Shown piece by piece: positions 18,261 through 28,755 of a DNA stretch of 64,000 bases. The stretch covers positions 868,001-932,000 of the forward strand of contig JARGXX010000088.1 of NCBI GenBank assembly GCA_030374765.1, read 5' to 3'. Source of the stretch: Agarophyton chilense. Taxonomy: Eukaryota > Rhodophyta > Florideophyceae > Gracilariales > Gracilariaceae. Made by a program: the position numbers and the translations under genes. The notes below the pieces were generated by a model that did no database searches, was not told the origin of the DNA, and worked only from the letters and a program-made list of their open reading frames with translations. How positions within the stretch are numbered: position 1 is the stretch's first letter; each line of letters starts with the position of its first letter.

Positions 18261-20933
18261 TCAGCACATCTCGCGCTCGCGCTCCTCGCACGACGATGGC
18301 TCGCTGTCGCCGCCTCCCAGCGCGCCCGCCACCCCCTCGCCCTCGTCGCCCAGCAACGACGACATCGACTCCCCTAGCTCCTCCTCCCCCACGTGCTCCA
18401 GCGACACTTCAGCCAAAATGCGGTCCAGCTCATCCACTCCTCCCCCCGTCTCTTTCTCCTTCGCCTTTCCCCCCCCCTCAAACCTCCGCCACCCCCCACT
18501 TTTCTCACCCTCCATCTCCGCTCCCGTCAACGACTCCAACTCCCCCTTGTCCCCGCTTTTCTCCGCCCCTCCGTCCCCCCCGCCCCCTCCTCCGCCCCCT
18601 CCTCCGCCCGCGCTCAGCATGGATCGCGTGTCAAACCACAGCCACGAAGGTACCCTACCAAACAGCCCGCGTCTCGTCCCACGCTCCTGCGATCCGTCCG
18701 CCTCCCCCCGCGCCGCAGTGGCCACAATCTCCACTGTCTTGTCCAGCGTCCGTTCAATCAAGCAGTGCAACCGAATCCGATCCACATACGGGAACGTATG
18801 AAGCTCCCCGCGCCGCGCATAGTCGCGCACACTTTCTGTCGTGGGGTTTCTCAGCAATCCCTTCAGGTCCAACAGCCTCACATCCGGCATGATTGTCACA
18901 TCGCCGGCGTAAGGCTGCATCAAGTGCGGAAAGATCGCCGACATGATTCTCGGCACCCAGCCCATTTGCAGCGCTTGCCAGTATCGAAACTGTAATTCAG
19001 ACTTGATCAGCAGCGCCAAGCGCGTCTGTAGAAGCGGCGTACCGCGAGCAACAACATGTGGGTTTGTCTGCGATACCACAAAGTGGTTCACATTGAACAA
19101 TTCTCCAATTCTGGACAGCGGAACGTCCGACGTGATGGAGCCGTCGATCCACCGCGTTCCGTCCGCATGATACGGAACCAACCGTCCGCTCGCGCTCTTT
19201 GCTACCAGTCCCACGGGCGCAAACACCAACGGTAGTGCACAAGACGCCGACGCCGCAGACCAAATCAGCACGTGCGGCGCTGTCAGGTAGTTCAGAAGAA
19301 TCGGCGGGTCTGACGAGCTTCTCGACGAACACACCGTGATGTTGAGGATGCGGTGCGTCTTGTTGTACGCCTCCTCGAATGTGATGTCGCCAAATGTCTT
19401 CCGCACGCAGTCCTGTAGCATCTTCACATCCTGAAAAAAGCCTCGACTGAGAAAACGCCTGATTCTTCTCAACCAGCTCACGTGATCGTCAAACAACTTG
19501 AAGCTGAACGGCTGTCCAGTGAATGGATTGACGAGAGCGTCATCCTTGAGAATTTGCTCCAACTCGTTGTCATCAAAAACTGCCACGATAGAGGCCGCAC
19601 AGGCTCCGGCAGAGGTGCCGCACACCACCTTGGGCAGCAACCCTTGGTCAAACAATGCCTTCACAACGCCGATGTGATGCAGGCCCATGACGGCGCCGCC
19701 AGAAAGCATGAGCGCGGTGCGGCCGTACGCATGACGTGCTTCATTGAGAAAGGTGAGCTTTTCGTCGGTTGAGAGAAGCTTTTCCCTGGCGCTGCTGGAC
19801 GCCTGCGACGCAAGGTCCTTTTTGGCGGAGCTGTGCGGGCTGCGGGCGCCGCGACCTAACACGATCTTGTCCACAATGGTTGGCAGCGGCTCCTTGGACG
19901 CCTGGGTCATGACGGGCGACGTAGATGTGCTGGGGAACGGGGTGCGGTGCAGCGGCTCGGACTCGCCAACGTAGGCAATGAGAAAGGATACGACGTTGAC
20001 GTAGTCTTCAACAATGAGCATGGTACCGACGCGCGAGTAGGCATGCATCTCGGGATGACACATGCCGCCAAGATTGCGCATCAACCCGGCTCGCAATGCA
20101 AAGGCCAAGCCGCGCACGTCGCGCTGGTTGAACAGCACGGCAAGCTCGCGCAGCTTGGCGGCAATCATGTTGGTGTCACACACGCTGTTGATGGCGAGAT
20201 TGGCTTGGCGGTTGATGGCGGCGCGCTCGCGCAGCTTGGGACGACTGTTCCACATGTGGTTGCAGGTGTGACAAAGATTATCGACAACATACTGCGAGTT
20301 GTTCTTCCACTCGGTGCGGCCCTCCAGCACGTCGAGCTCGTCGGCGGCGCAGTGCCAGGCTGAGTAGTTGGGGGCGTTGTGCATGTCGCGGGTGAGATAG
20401 AGCTTGTGGCTGTGAAAGGCGAGGCGGCGACGATACGTAGCTCGCATTCGACGCAGCCATCGCACGAGGGCGATGACGACGTAGAGCACCCAGAAGAGCA
20501 GCACGGCCAGCAGGTGCCACACATAAGCGTCCAGCACCCACGACGAGCGCGGGGCGGCCACAGCGTCGGGAGCGTCGCGCGTGAGGCGCTGGTAGCACAC
20601 GCGGCAGAAGGAAGAGCGAGCATCGGAACGAACGATGACGGCCTCCGGGTGCATGAGACGACGCAGCGCGTTGCGCGCGGGCGCGGACAACGGCGGACGC
20701 AGGTCGAGCCAACGGTGAAGCGCGGCCAGACGCGCTTCGGCGTGCACGTCGTCCACTGGCGAGCGTGGCGGCGATGGCGGACGCGGCCGGGATGGCGCCG
20801 GCGTGACGAACAGCTGGCGGAGCGCGGAGCGCAGGCTGGAGAGGTGCGAGAGCGCGCGCTGGCGCGACGACGGCGTGAGGCTAGGCGTGGACCATGAGTG
20901 CACTGTTGTGTGGTGCGGCGCGTAGCGCTTCAT
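18261..20933 (-). CDS. Patatin-type triacylglycerol lipase (SDP1/Tgl-like)
   Basis: 890 residues from ATG 20933; the frame is open further upstream but only to a TTG. After a Ser/Pro/Arg-rich N-terminus and a hydrophobic segment (about 138-158) comes the DUF3336-like helical region, then the patatin core: oxyanion GGAVMG from residue 412, nucleophile Ser441 in GTSAG, and the second dyad residue Asp597 in DGS. SDP1 in plants and Tgl3/4/5 in yeast hydrolyse stored triacylglycerol at lipid droplets. The last 110 residues are an acidic, glycine-rich tail with a poly-Gly run at 18567-18605. The gene is divergent from a lipid kinase across 392 bp, so two lipid-signalling or mobilisation genes may share control (inference). 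Confidence 0.93.
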   Translation of the reverse strand: MKRYAPHHTTVHSWSTPSLTPSSRQRALSHLSSLRSALRQLFVTPAPSRPRPPSPPRSPVDDVHAEARLAALHRWLDLRPPLSAPARNALRRLMHPEAVIVRSDARSSFCRVCYQRLTRDAPDAVAAPRSSWVLDAYVWHLLAVLLFWVLYVVIALVRWLRRMRATYRRRLAFHSHKLYLTRDMHNAPNYSAWHCAADELDVLEGRTEWKNNSQYVVDNLCHTCNHMWNSRPKLRERAAINRQANLAINSVCDTNMIAAKLRELAVLFNQRDVRGLAFALRAGLMRNLGGMCHPEMHAYSRVGTMLIVEDYVNVVSFLIAYVGESEPLHRTPFPSTSTSPVMTQASKEPLPTIVDKIVLGRGARSPHSSAKKDLASQASSSAREKLLSTDEKLTFLNEARHAYGRTALMLSGGAVMGLHHIGVVKALFDQGLLPKVVCGTSAGACAASIVAVFDDNELEQILKDDALVNPFTGQPFSFKLFDDHVSWLRRIRRFLSRGFFQDVKMLQDCVRKTFGDITFEEAYNKTHRILNITVCSSRSSSDPPILLNYLTAPHVLIWSAASASCALPLVFAPVGLVAKSASGRLVPYHADGTRWIDGSITSDVPLSRIGELFNVNHFVVSQTNPHVVARGTPLLQTRLALLIKSELQFRYWQALQMGWVPRIMSAIFPHLMQPYAGDVTIMPDVRLLDLKGLLRNPTTESVRDYARRGELHTFPYVDRIRLHCLIERTLDKTVEIVATAARGEADGSQERGTRRGLFGRVPSWLWFDTRSMLSAGGGGGGGGGGGDGGAEKSGDKGELESLTGAEMEGEKSGGWRRFEGGGKAKEKETGGGVDELDRILAEVSLEHVGEEELGESMSSLLGDEGEGVAGALGGGDSEPSSCEEREREMC

Positions 20934-21325
20934 CGGACGGGGGAGCAGGTGGTAGACAAGGCGAGACGCGGGCGGGGACGGGAAAGGGGAATGCGACCAG
21001 GATGGGGATGAGAGCAGGGATGAGGATGAGAATTGGGACGGGGATGAGAATTGGGACGGGGATGAGAATTGGGACGGGGATGGGATGGGAGCAGGGAAGC
21101 GAGCGTAGTGGAGCCACGCGCGCAGGTGGGGAGCGGATGTGCACGCGGGGCAGTGGCTGCTGGCTGTGGAGGTGTACACGAATGGGCGCTGTACGAAGGT
21201 CGATACTGTAGATAGGCATAACGAGGGCAATCGCTTAACCTATAGTTTATGCTGTAGATAGCAAAGGTCAAGTTATCAACGGCGCAAGAGCTGGACGATA
21301 TTGCTACCACCGCGATCTCTCCGCG
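20934..21325. promoter_or_regulatory. Divergent promoter region, lipase / sphingosine kinase-like
   Basis: 392 bp between the two divergent start codons. It contains three 18-bp tandem repeats on the lipase leader side. Confidence 0.45.
21025..21078 (+). repeat. 18-bp tandem repeat, three copies
   Basis: Three perfect units of GATGAGAATTGGGACGGG, about 90 bp upstream of the lipase ATG. They would read as a Ser/Pro/Gln/Phe repeat only if translation began at the distal TTG. Confidence 0.9.
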
Positions 21326-22669
21326 ATGGTGCAAACGGAGCGCCCTCGCCGCCGCGATGCAGACGACCAAGACACATCCGTCTCCTCCGTCGCGCCGCCA
21401 GTGCCGCCGCACTTGGTCTCCGGCGTGGAGGACGGCCAGTTGGTGTACTACCGCGCGCCGCGCGGCCACCTCTGCCGCCCGTCCGACCCGCGTCACCTGC
21501 AGCGCCATCTCTCCCGAGCGCTGGCAACCGCCACCGCCGCCGAGCCGCCCGTTCCCGCGCTCGCGCCGCATGTACTACTCATCGTCAACCCGCGCGCCGG
21601 CACCGGCTCCGCGTCGGCGCTGTCGCGACTGTTGCGCACGGTGACGCGCGTGTTAGCGGAGGGCGGTGTACAAGCGACGTTACGTCAAACAAGCCATCGC
21701 GGCCACGTTCGCGACATTCTTGCCGAACTCGGCGCGCCCGCGCTGCAGCGCTTCGCCGCGCTTGTCGCAGTGGGCGGCGATGGCACGCTACAGGAGCTCG
21801 TCGTCGCGCTTCTGCACGTGTGCGCTACTGCCGCGCCGTCGTTGCCGTGGTCGTCGGTGCCGCCCGTCGCCGTCGTGCCTAACGGTACGGGAAATGCCAT
21901 CGCGGAGAGCATGGGAATCTTGTCGCCCGTTCATGCTGCGCTCAATGTGGTGCACTCGCTGCGGCAGCGTAATGCCGCCCCGCTCGCGCTCTTGCAGTTC
22001 AGTTGCGTGCGTGACCACCGCCCGCCGCTGCTTAGTGTTGGCGGCGTGCAGTGGGGCTTTTCCGCCGAGGTGGACCAGCGCACCGAGTCGCTCCGCTGGC
22101 TGGGCGATCTCCGTTTTCAGCTGGGCGCCTTGGCGCAAATTGTTCAGCGTCGCGCTGTGCGCGGCAAAATCGTCGTTCACGTCCATCATCACAAGAACGA
22201 GCAAGTGTGGAATACCATCGACACCGCCAGACGCCTCAAACACAACCCCACCGCCCGCTCCATTCGCCACGGCCTCGAGAGAGATCCACAAGGCAATTAC
22301 GTTTTGGATGGCACCTTCATGATGCTCGTCGCATGGAATTCCGCTTTAATTGGCGAAGGTTTCATGGTCACCCCGCACGCAAAGCCCACGGAAACAGGCG
22401 TTTTCGATCTTCTCATCGTGCGCGGACACATTTCTCGAAGCGACATGCTCAAGATGCTGCTGTCGAGCGACGATGGCTCCTTTTTGCACTTCACAGAGCA
22501 GTGTTGCTACTTCAAGGCCCAAAAGATCGTCATCGACCAACTGGACGGCGCCTTTCTCACAGTCGACGGCGAATCAGTACCGGTCAAGCCGTTTGTCCTA
22601 GAAATGGCTCCGCAAGACGGCAAACTCCGCATTTTGGACTCCTTCTCAGGCGCCAACTCTGCCCCATGA
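21326..22669 (+). CDS. Sphingosine kinase / diacylglycerol kinase-like lipid kinase
   Basis: 447 residues from ATG 21326. It shows the DAGK catalytic fold: NPRAGTG at 88-94 and GGDGT at 150-154 bind ATP, and PNGTGN at 185-190 follows. The C-terminal half has MVTPHAKPTETGVFDLL and LTVDGESV, the layout of sphingosine kinases rather than bacterial YegS. It would phosphorylate a long-chain base or related lipid on a cytosolic membrane face. The exact substrate cannot be read from the sequence, since sphingosine, ceramide and diacylglycerol kinases share these motifs. The residue 185-190 block is NGTGN, closer to plant and bacterial forms than the animal GSGN. Confidence 0.9.
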   Translation: MVQTERPRRRDADDQDTSVSSVAPPVPPHLVSGVEDGQLVYYRAPRGHLCRPSDPRHLQRHLSRALATATAAEPPVPALAPHVLLIVNPRAGTGSASALSRLLRTVTRVLAEGGVQATLRQTSHRGHVRDILAELGAPALQRFAALVAVGGDGTLQELVVALLHVCATAAPSLPWSSVPPVAVVPNGTGNAIAESMGILSPVHAALNVVHSLRQRNAAPLALLQFSCVRDHRPPLLSVGGVQWGFSAEVDQRTESLRWLGDLRFQLGALAQIVQRRAVRGKIVVHVHHHKNEQVWNTIDTARRLKHNPTARSIRHGLERDPQGNYVLDGTFMMLVAWNSALIGEGFMVTPHAKPTETGVFDLLIVRGHISRSDMLKMLLSSDDGSFLHFTEQCCYFKAQKIVIDQLDGAFLTVDGESVPVKPFVLEMAPQDGKLRILDSFSGANSAP

Positions 22670-22703
22670 TATGCCCCGTACCTGTCCCTGTGTCTCATCA
22701 CAC

Positions 22704-23522
22704 TTAGCACGTTGTCGACCCAAACAACGGAAACACCTGCAAACTATTATGCCAAAGCTGTTGCCGAACGTTATCCCCGCGTTGACCAGTAATCGCTGCA
22801 ATCATATCCACAACCTTCACCATTTCCGCAGGTTCATTCCTCTGCTGCGCCACGGCTGCCAGTGCCGGCGCATCGCTCTCTAACAGCAACCGCTCCAGAG
22901 GCACCTGACGAACCAGTTTCACCTTTGAGTTAGATCGCACTATGCTCGGTGGTATGGAGAAATACAGCCGCTCCACCATCTGTTTCAACGCGTTCACCGC
23001 GTGTATGGTGCGGCCGTCAAAAGCGTGCATTATCGCTGTCAATGGCGCTTCTGCGCTCGCTTCACATATCTGCGAGAGTGCGTAGTGTCCGGCGCTCCGG
23101 CTGTGCACTGTGAGCGGCAGCCCAGTTTGTTGAGCGTGTTGTAGGAAACTTGCAAATATGTTACGTTGTTGGCGTTTCGCTTGCTCTGCGTTGGGCGCTT
23201 GCGACAGCACGCGCGGGGAGAAGTCAAGTCCTACTTCTCCGATGGCCACCACTGCCGCTTGCATGAGCTCTAAAACGCCTTGTAGCTCTACTGACGCCTG
23301 CGTCTCAGACAAAGTCGCGACGTGTTCTGGATGAAGCCCGAGTGCGGGGTGCACTGTGCCCGCGTACTGCTTGCTCAGCTCAAGGGCCTTTCTCGCGTCA
23401 GACAGAGACTCTGATACGCACACTATGTGCTGTACTCCGACTGCGTGGGCTCGACTGATTACATCCTCCAAATCTGCCGAGAACTCAGAATCGGTGAGAT
23501 GGGCGTGTGTGTCGATCATCAT
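22704..23522 (-). CDS. TatD-family metal-dependent nuclease
   Basis: 272 residues from ATG 23522, where MMIDTHAHLTD gives the standard TatD N-terminus with metal ligands His6 and His8. Other landmarks are GEVGLDF, VHSRSAGHYAL, MHAFDG and LLLESDAPAL. The amidohydrolase-type TIM barrel uses two divalent metals; TatD proteins act as 3'-5' exonucleases or in DNA and tRNA-end repair. The protein resembles eukaryotic TATDN3 in length. The frame stays open to another ATG at 23759, which would add 79 Arg/Ser-rich residues that might direct it to an organelle. I prefer the inner start because of its position relative to the fold and its A at -3. It ends 34 bp from the convergent kinase gene. Confidence 0.9.
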   Translation of the reverse strand: MMIDTHAHLTDSEFSADLEDVISRAHAVGVQHIVCVSESLSDARKALELSKQYAGTVHPALGLHPEHVATLSETQASVELQGVLELMQAAVVAIGEVGLDFSPRVLSQAPNAEQAKRQQRNIFASFLQHAQQTGLPLTVHSRSAGHYALSQICEASAEAPLTAIMHAFDGRTIHAVNALKQMVERLYFSIPPSIVRSNSKVKLVRQVPLERLLLESDAPALAAVAQQRNEPAEMVKVVDMIAAITGQRGDNVRQQLWHNSLQVFPLFGSTTC

Positions 23523-24787
23523 CGTGATAATCACGGATGGGTTGAACTGGTGACATTCGTCGAGGTGGAAAATTGAACGTTGGCGTAACCCTTTGAAATA
23601 TAAAACCGCGCAAGGTTTTCGTGTACTGGTGCGTTGCAGTAGTTTGCGAAAGGATCCCCCACCTTCGTGCGCTCGAATCCGGTCGAGACTTTCTACCCTC
23701 CGTACAGCCAGGGAGGAGAGGAATAAACTCTGGAGAGCTCCACGAGACCGAGATCTCATGGTGGGCAGAAAAGGAGTCGGCGACTTACCACGAGGTAGAC
23801 GATTTGTCTCCTTAGACGATTTGTTCTTCCAGGTGACTGAGAGGTCAAATCATATCTGGTGTGCTGCGTCGCGCTCAAGTCAGAGTTTCTGCGTTCCATA
23901 GAGAATTGGCTTGTGAACTGTCGCACGACGGTAGATACCCTACCCCGCCACAACATGGGCAATGACGTCATCAGTTTTGTCTTTACTGCATATCTTGATA
24001 TGAGCTGCTTCTACCTTCCCAAAGGCTACGTCACAGTCGACCTATCTGGCCTAGTAGAGAATTTCTATTGGTCTTCTATAAAACGTTTAATGCCAGCTAG
24101 AAAAAAAAAATTCCAGAGTGCGTAGAGATTGCGAATGAGAAATGATGAATGTCGGGATAAATCCCCGCTGTGCTACTAGAGTGAACATGCAACTCGTTGG
24201 TAGAACTAGTGAAGCAATGACCGTCTAAAGTTTCGGGCCTTGTAGTTAGAAATCGGAGAAACGCGTGTAGGGTTATTCTCCTGACGTCCCGGTAGTAGGG
24301 GCGCCTCATCGCAGCGAAGACAGGCAAAGAGAAGAGACTTTCTGTACACCGAAAAATTCCGCTCGTGCGAGTTGGTGATATATTCATGAGTTGCTCAAAG
24401 CGACCCCAAAGGTTTGCGGGGAAGCTTCCGGTTAAAAGAGATTTTAATTCACCAAACTCGGGTGTCATGCATGACGTGACGTACTCTAAGACAGCTTCTA
24501 CATGGATTGTAACCGAAAAAATTACCCACCCGACCGTCTTTTCGATTGCGAACAGTTAAAGCAAAATTGTTGAAGCGTGGTGTAGCTGATTGTTCCGAAG
24601 GCTGACCACAGCTTCCCTACGATGCTTGTTGCATGTGGATCATATGTTTCACAACTAAGAAGCGCAATAATCAACCGATCGAAAATGCTAACTATTTGTA
24701 TCTATCCAAACAAAATCTGGTTGTGCTCAACGCCGTTTCCAGAGACTGCTCTCAGATTCGATTTGGAAACGAACAATCAACCGCGGA
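23523..24787. other. Intergenic region, TatD to CLC
   Basis: Holds the possible N-terminal extension of TatD (to 23759). The remaining kilobase contains only short frames with no recognised product and no clear RNA gene. Confidence 0.55.
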
Positions 24788-27322
24788 TTAGAAGAATTTT
24801 CTAGGCACATCTTCTTGAGCGTCACAGAAACCAATTATGTCCTTTTTGGAGATCAACCCTTGAAGTCGACCATTCTGAGTTACGAAACACATTCGAACGC
24901 CCAAAGCGGCAAAACATGCATAAAGATCTGATATAGGTGTTTCGGGAGCTACCTGTGAAACATAACGATCTCGAAAACCAGCAAAGTTCAGTACGATGTC
25001 ATCGCGTGTTGACAAGTTCTCAATAATATCCCAATCCCCATCGAAATCAAAGGATCCCTTGAATAAGACTGTCGTATCACCAGAGATTGGGAATGTACCA
25101 GAAAGTTCCTCGGCTTTCTCTATAGCACGGATTAGTTCTGATCTTACAATGTTTCCGGTGAGAATCATGTCCACTTCGTCCCGTACGATTGGGAAACCGT
25201 AATACTTGGTTTTGTCAAGCAAGTATTTGAGATGGCCAAGAGTGGTACCTTTTTCGGTAATTAATACTCTGGGCTCTCTCATGATCTCTCTTGCCGCCAT
25301 GTCATGCGAAACGTGGTGTTTCGAATCCAAAAATGGATACCGTTTGATCGTGATGTGCATGTCGTATATTCCTTCAAGTCCAGTAATATTGCAAACCATT
25401 TTGGCTGCAAGAATACCGAACATGTTGGGCAGAACGTGACTAAGACCGCCGGTAAGCTCAAACATGATGACAACAAGCGACACAGAAACTTGAGTTACAC
25501 CGGCCAATGTTGAACTTGCCCCAACCAGGGCATATATGGAAGGGCGAACACATACAGAAGCTGCAGAACATTCTGCGAACAGTGGAAAGTCCGGATATCG
25601 CTCAGTCGCCATCTTCATGAGCACACCAATTATTCTGCCAGCACACGCGCCAATCGTCATGGAAGGAATAAACAGACCGGCTGGGATGCGAGCGCCAAAA
25701 GTTAAGATGGTTAAGAACAATTTCGCGAAAACACCATATGCAAGAACCGCAAACATGCGATTTAACTGGTTTGAATCGCACATTAAAGACTCCCCATTCT
25801 CCCCATATGAGCCCGTCTCGGAACATTCTGAGAAAAGAACGGTCAGAATTTGTGTGTTCGTCAGGCGAAGAAAAGGAATAGGATATTGTAGTAGTACAGT
25901 GGCAAGCACAATTAACGCAACCTCCAGTATAGGACTTCGTTTGAGCCAAGGATCATGAATTCTCAACTTTGACCATTTGACGTTGTAGTGAATGAAAATG
26001 GAGCCAAGTACACCTCCTAATGAACCAATGAGAAAAAATGCAATCATTTCAAACCAATACCAGTCAAGTGTGTGTTGAACTTCAAACATAACTGCCTTTC
26101 CATTAAAGAACGGGTTGAGCAACTTCAAAGTTAGTTCTGCAAGCGCAGATGCAAAAAATGAACGCCATAAAACTCTGTTCGGGAAGTAGCTTGCTGCTTC
26201 CTCAAAAGCAAAGAGCACACCTCCAATAGGAGCATTAAAAGCTACAGAAACGCCGGCCGCAGTGCCAACCGTCACAAATTCGAGCATGATATTGTTGTTC
26301 TCTCGAAACTCGGCAAACCGTGAAGCCACCATGTTGGCAAGCACGGAAACAAGATGAACAAAGGGGCCTTCCTTACCAAGGTTTAGACTCGATGCAACTG
26401 AAAATGCTAGGCCAACGATCTTAACAATAAACGCCCAAGAGCTTAAATATCCCTTGATAACTACGCCGCTGAGAACGGTCTTAATCTCGGGAACGCCAGA
26501 TCCAGCAGCATGCGGCGCAAACCTCTTGACAAGAAAGGCTGATATAACACCGAAAAGTATCGCGAAGAAAGTATACAATATGAACTCGCGAGCCGGTAAT
26601 GAAAAGACGAACGGCCAAGGCAGAAAGGCAAGCAATTCAGACCATTCTTGGTACGGACATCTATCAAGTTTCTCATCAAGCTTGCAGCACATTTCACGAG
26701 TGAGGTACCAGCCGCGAGTACAAACGCCAAACTTAATATCAGATAACCACTCAACTTGAAGATCAAGACCAGCGGCAATCATTCCGGCACCGATGCCCAT
26801 GACAACCAGCACAAAGTACATCTTGGCTGTGTACAGATACTGGGCTCTGGCGCCTCCTTCTTCGCGAATCTTTTCGCGATGGACGGTCTGGCTTCGAGTG
26901 CTCTCATTGATGAAGTCATGAATGACGTAATCGCCGGCAAAGCCAGCGCTGCTGTTCTGATGAGTGGTTCGAAGTCGTAAACGAGAAAATTGACCTCTTG
27001 AGCCATGTCGCGTGATATTAGAGCCACGCTGAGAGGGTTCAGTTCCTATGGGAATAGAGGTCTGTGGTACAGTGCCATCAAACGATGCACGCGATAGAAC
27101 AAAGGCAGAGGTGTCGCCACTCCCGCCGGGGACAGCCCATCCAGGGCGCACGATGGCCGAAAGAGAATCGCGTGACACCATGGCGTCCAGCGCATCGTGT
27201 GAAGCATCAAATGGACGGGAAGGCGGTGGCACGGAGCGGTCGGGGATGTCCCTGCGATCAAGGGAACCATAGGATAGGTTTGGAAGGCTTGGACTGATTG
27301 CGTCCTCGTCTGTGGGATTCAT
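24788..27322 (-). CDS. CLC-type chloride/proton antiporter
   Basis: 844 residues from ATG 27322. The N-terminal 140 residues are polar. The membrane domain follows with the three anion-pathway signatures: GSGVP at 274-278, GKEGP with gating Glu318, and PAGLFIPSMTIG. EE374-375 stands where transporters keep the proton glutamate, so an antiporter is more likely than a channel. Ser275, not Pro, suggests chloride rather than nitrate preference. The C-terminus carries two CBS domains (about 675-735 and 788-838). Relatives such as animal ClC-3/4/5/7 act in acidic endosomes, lysosomes or vacuoles. The location here is unknown. Codons end in A/T much more often than in the neighbouring GC-rich block. 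Confidence 0.96.
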   Translation of the reverse strand: MNPTDEDAISPSLPNLSYGSLDRRDIPDRSVPPPSRPFDASHDALDAMVSRDSLSAIVRPGWAVPGGSGDTSAFVLSRASFDGTVPQTSIPIGTEPSQRGSNITRHGSRGQFSRLRLRTTHQNSSAGFAGDYVIHDFINESTRSQTVHREKIREEGGARAQYLYTAKMYFVLVVMGIGAGMIAAGLDLQVEWLSDIKFGVCTRGWYLTREMCCKLDEKLDRCPYQEWSELLAFLPWPFVFSLPAREFILYTFFAILFGVISAFLVKRFAPHAAGSGVPEIKTVLSGVVIKGYLSSWAFIVKIVGLAFSVASSLNLGKEGPFVHLVSVLANMVASRFAEFRENNNIMLEFVTVGTAAGVSVAFNAPIGGVLFAFEEAASYFPNRVLWRSFFASALAELTLKLLNPFFNGKAVMFEVQHTLDWYWFEMIAFFLIGSLGGVLGSIFIHYNVKWSKLRIHDPWLKRSPILEVALIVLATVLLQYPIPFLRLTNTQILTVLFSECSETGSYGENGESLMCDSNQLNRMFAVLAYGVFAKLFLTILTFGARIPAGLFIPSMTIGACAGRIIGVLMKMATERYPDFPLFAECSAASVCVRPSIYALVGASSTLAGVTQVSVSLVVIMFELTGGLSHVLPNMFGILAAKMVCNITGLEGIYDMHITIKRYPFLDSKHHVSHDMAAREIMREPRVLITEKGTTLGHLKYLLDKTKYYGFPIVRDEVDMILTGNIVRSELIRAIEKAEELSGTFPISGDTTVLFKGSFDFDGDWDIIENLSTRDDIVLNFAGFRDRYVSQVAPETPISDLYACFAALGVRMCFVTQNGRLQGLISKKDIIGFCDAQEDVPRKFF

Positions 27323-27876
27323 GACGAAGACGGGCGAGGAGCGCCGAAGGTGGCACGAAAGGGTGGGCGAAAACGATGACGGTGCTTAACAGAGTGGCGT
27401 AGAATAAGACAGGAGGTCGCTGAGAGTCAACGGTTTGCTGCTGGAGGTGGTGCTCGCAGCACGGGGAGGAGTTCTCCGTGCGTTGTCAGGCCCTCGTGAC
27501 ATTGCTCAGCTTGCGTTTGACGGGCGGGTCCCACGCGGCAGCATACAGCGATCGACGCATTTCCGTTAGATACAGCGATATCAAGTCCATGGCCCAAGCG
27601 GTCACAGTGGTCACGTGGTATCCCTTCGTCGATTGTTGTCACGGGATGCAGAGATGTGCTTACAGTTGTGTAAGTCAGAGCTGATTGACCCATGGAAACA
27701 GTGTGACTACCCCCCCCCCCCCCCCCCCCCAAGTAGCCTGAGCTACTAGCTTCAGGGTACACGGGCTCTGTGCGGTCTGTACCCCAATGCAACCTGGTTG
27801 GTGCGATTATCACAAAGAACGGGCTCTGCTATCAGACCGTATCGAAGACAGTTCCTCCGCTCCCCGCAACACCCTC
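27323..27876. promoter_or_regulatory. Divergent region CLC / uL4m with C21 tract
   Basis: Spacer between two divergent starts, containing a run of 21 C at 27710-27730 about 150 bp before the uL4m ATG. Confidence 0.45.
27710..27730 (+). repeat. 21-base C run
   Basis: Uninterrupted C21; the minus strand would be G21 and could form a quadruplex. Confidence 0.85.
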
Positions 27877-28755
27877 ATGTCGTCTTCTTCCCACGCTTCC
27901 CGGCTGTGCCGACTCTCATCGCTTTTTGCCCGACCATGGCGCATCCCAACAAACCTTTCTCCTTTTCAACGCCGCCCCCTATCCCTGCAATCTATTGCCT
28001 CTGCCACTACAAACAAGTCTTCTGTCCCCACCGCTGACGCCTCTTGCAGGTACGACTCCCAATTACCTCCGCTTGAGCCATGGAACGGCGCCGACCCAAC
28101 TCTAGTAGTGCACGATAGCTTCGAGAACATGATGCCAACCGGCCTCATAACGCTACCAGGAGCCGTATTTAACGCCCCTATTCGTTCTGATCTCGTGCAT
28201 CGAGTAGTTCATTGGCAATTAGCGAAACGTCGTAGCGGAACCTCCAAGGCAAAGGGTAGGTCTGAGATCAATGCCTCCGGCCGCAAAATTCGTCCTCAAA
28301 AAGGATCTGGAAGATCGCGTCAAGGTGCAGTCAGCTCCCCCATTTTTCGCGGCGGAGGCAAACCACATGGACCTGTTCCTAGAAACTACTATTATCCCTT
28401 ACCGAAAAACGTGAGACGAAACGGATTGCGCTCTGTGCTCTCTTCCAAACTGGCCAACGATCAACTGTGGATCGTCGATTCTGCCACAGTCACAGATGCC
28501 AAGACGAGACACGTTGTGGCCGCTATGGAGCGCCACAAATGGAGATCCGCTCTAATTGTGGATGATATTCCGGACGGCAAAACTGGCGTTGAAGACTCCC
28601 TTCTTTACGCTTCACATAACGTTCACGCAACTCTTGCCATGAGTATTCGCGGACTCAATGTGTATGACACACTTGCATTCGACATGCTCGTTTTAACTAG
28701 AGCTGCGGTTGAACATTTATCGAGCAGGTATTCTATGTATGAATGGCTTTTCTAG
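27877..28755 (+). CDS. Mitochondrial large-subunit ribosomal protein uL4m
   Basis: 292 residues from ATG 27877; the frame also has an ATG at 27787, but starting at 27877 places a Ser/Arg/Leu-rich, acid-free presequence (MSSSSHASRLCRLSSLFARP) at the very N-terminus. The mature part has the L4 core: a basic loop with GRKIRPQKGSGRSRQGAVSSPIFRGGGKPHGP, which reaches into the exit tunnel, then the C-terminal alpha/beta domain with LVLTRAAVEHL near the end. The protein would assemble in the mitochondrial large ribosomal subunit. A plastid location is less likely because red algal plastids encode their own rpl4. Confidence 0.93.
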   Translation: MSSSSHASRLCRLSSLFARPWRIPTNLSPFQRRPLSLQSIASATTNKSSVPTADASCRYDSQLPPLEPWNGADPTLVVHDSFENMMPTGLITLPGAVFNAPIRSDLVHRVVHWQLAKRRSGTSKAKGRSEINASGRKIRPQKGSGRSRQGAVSSPIFRGGGKPHGPVPRNYYYPLPKNVRRNGLRSVLSSKLANDQLWIVDSATVTDAKTRHVVAAMERHKWRSALIVDDIPDGKTGVEDSLLYASHNVHATLAMSIRGLNVYDTLAFDMLVLTRAAVEHLSSRYSMYEWLF

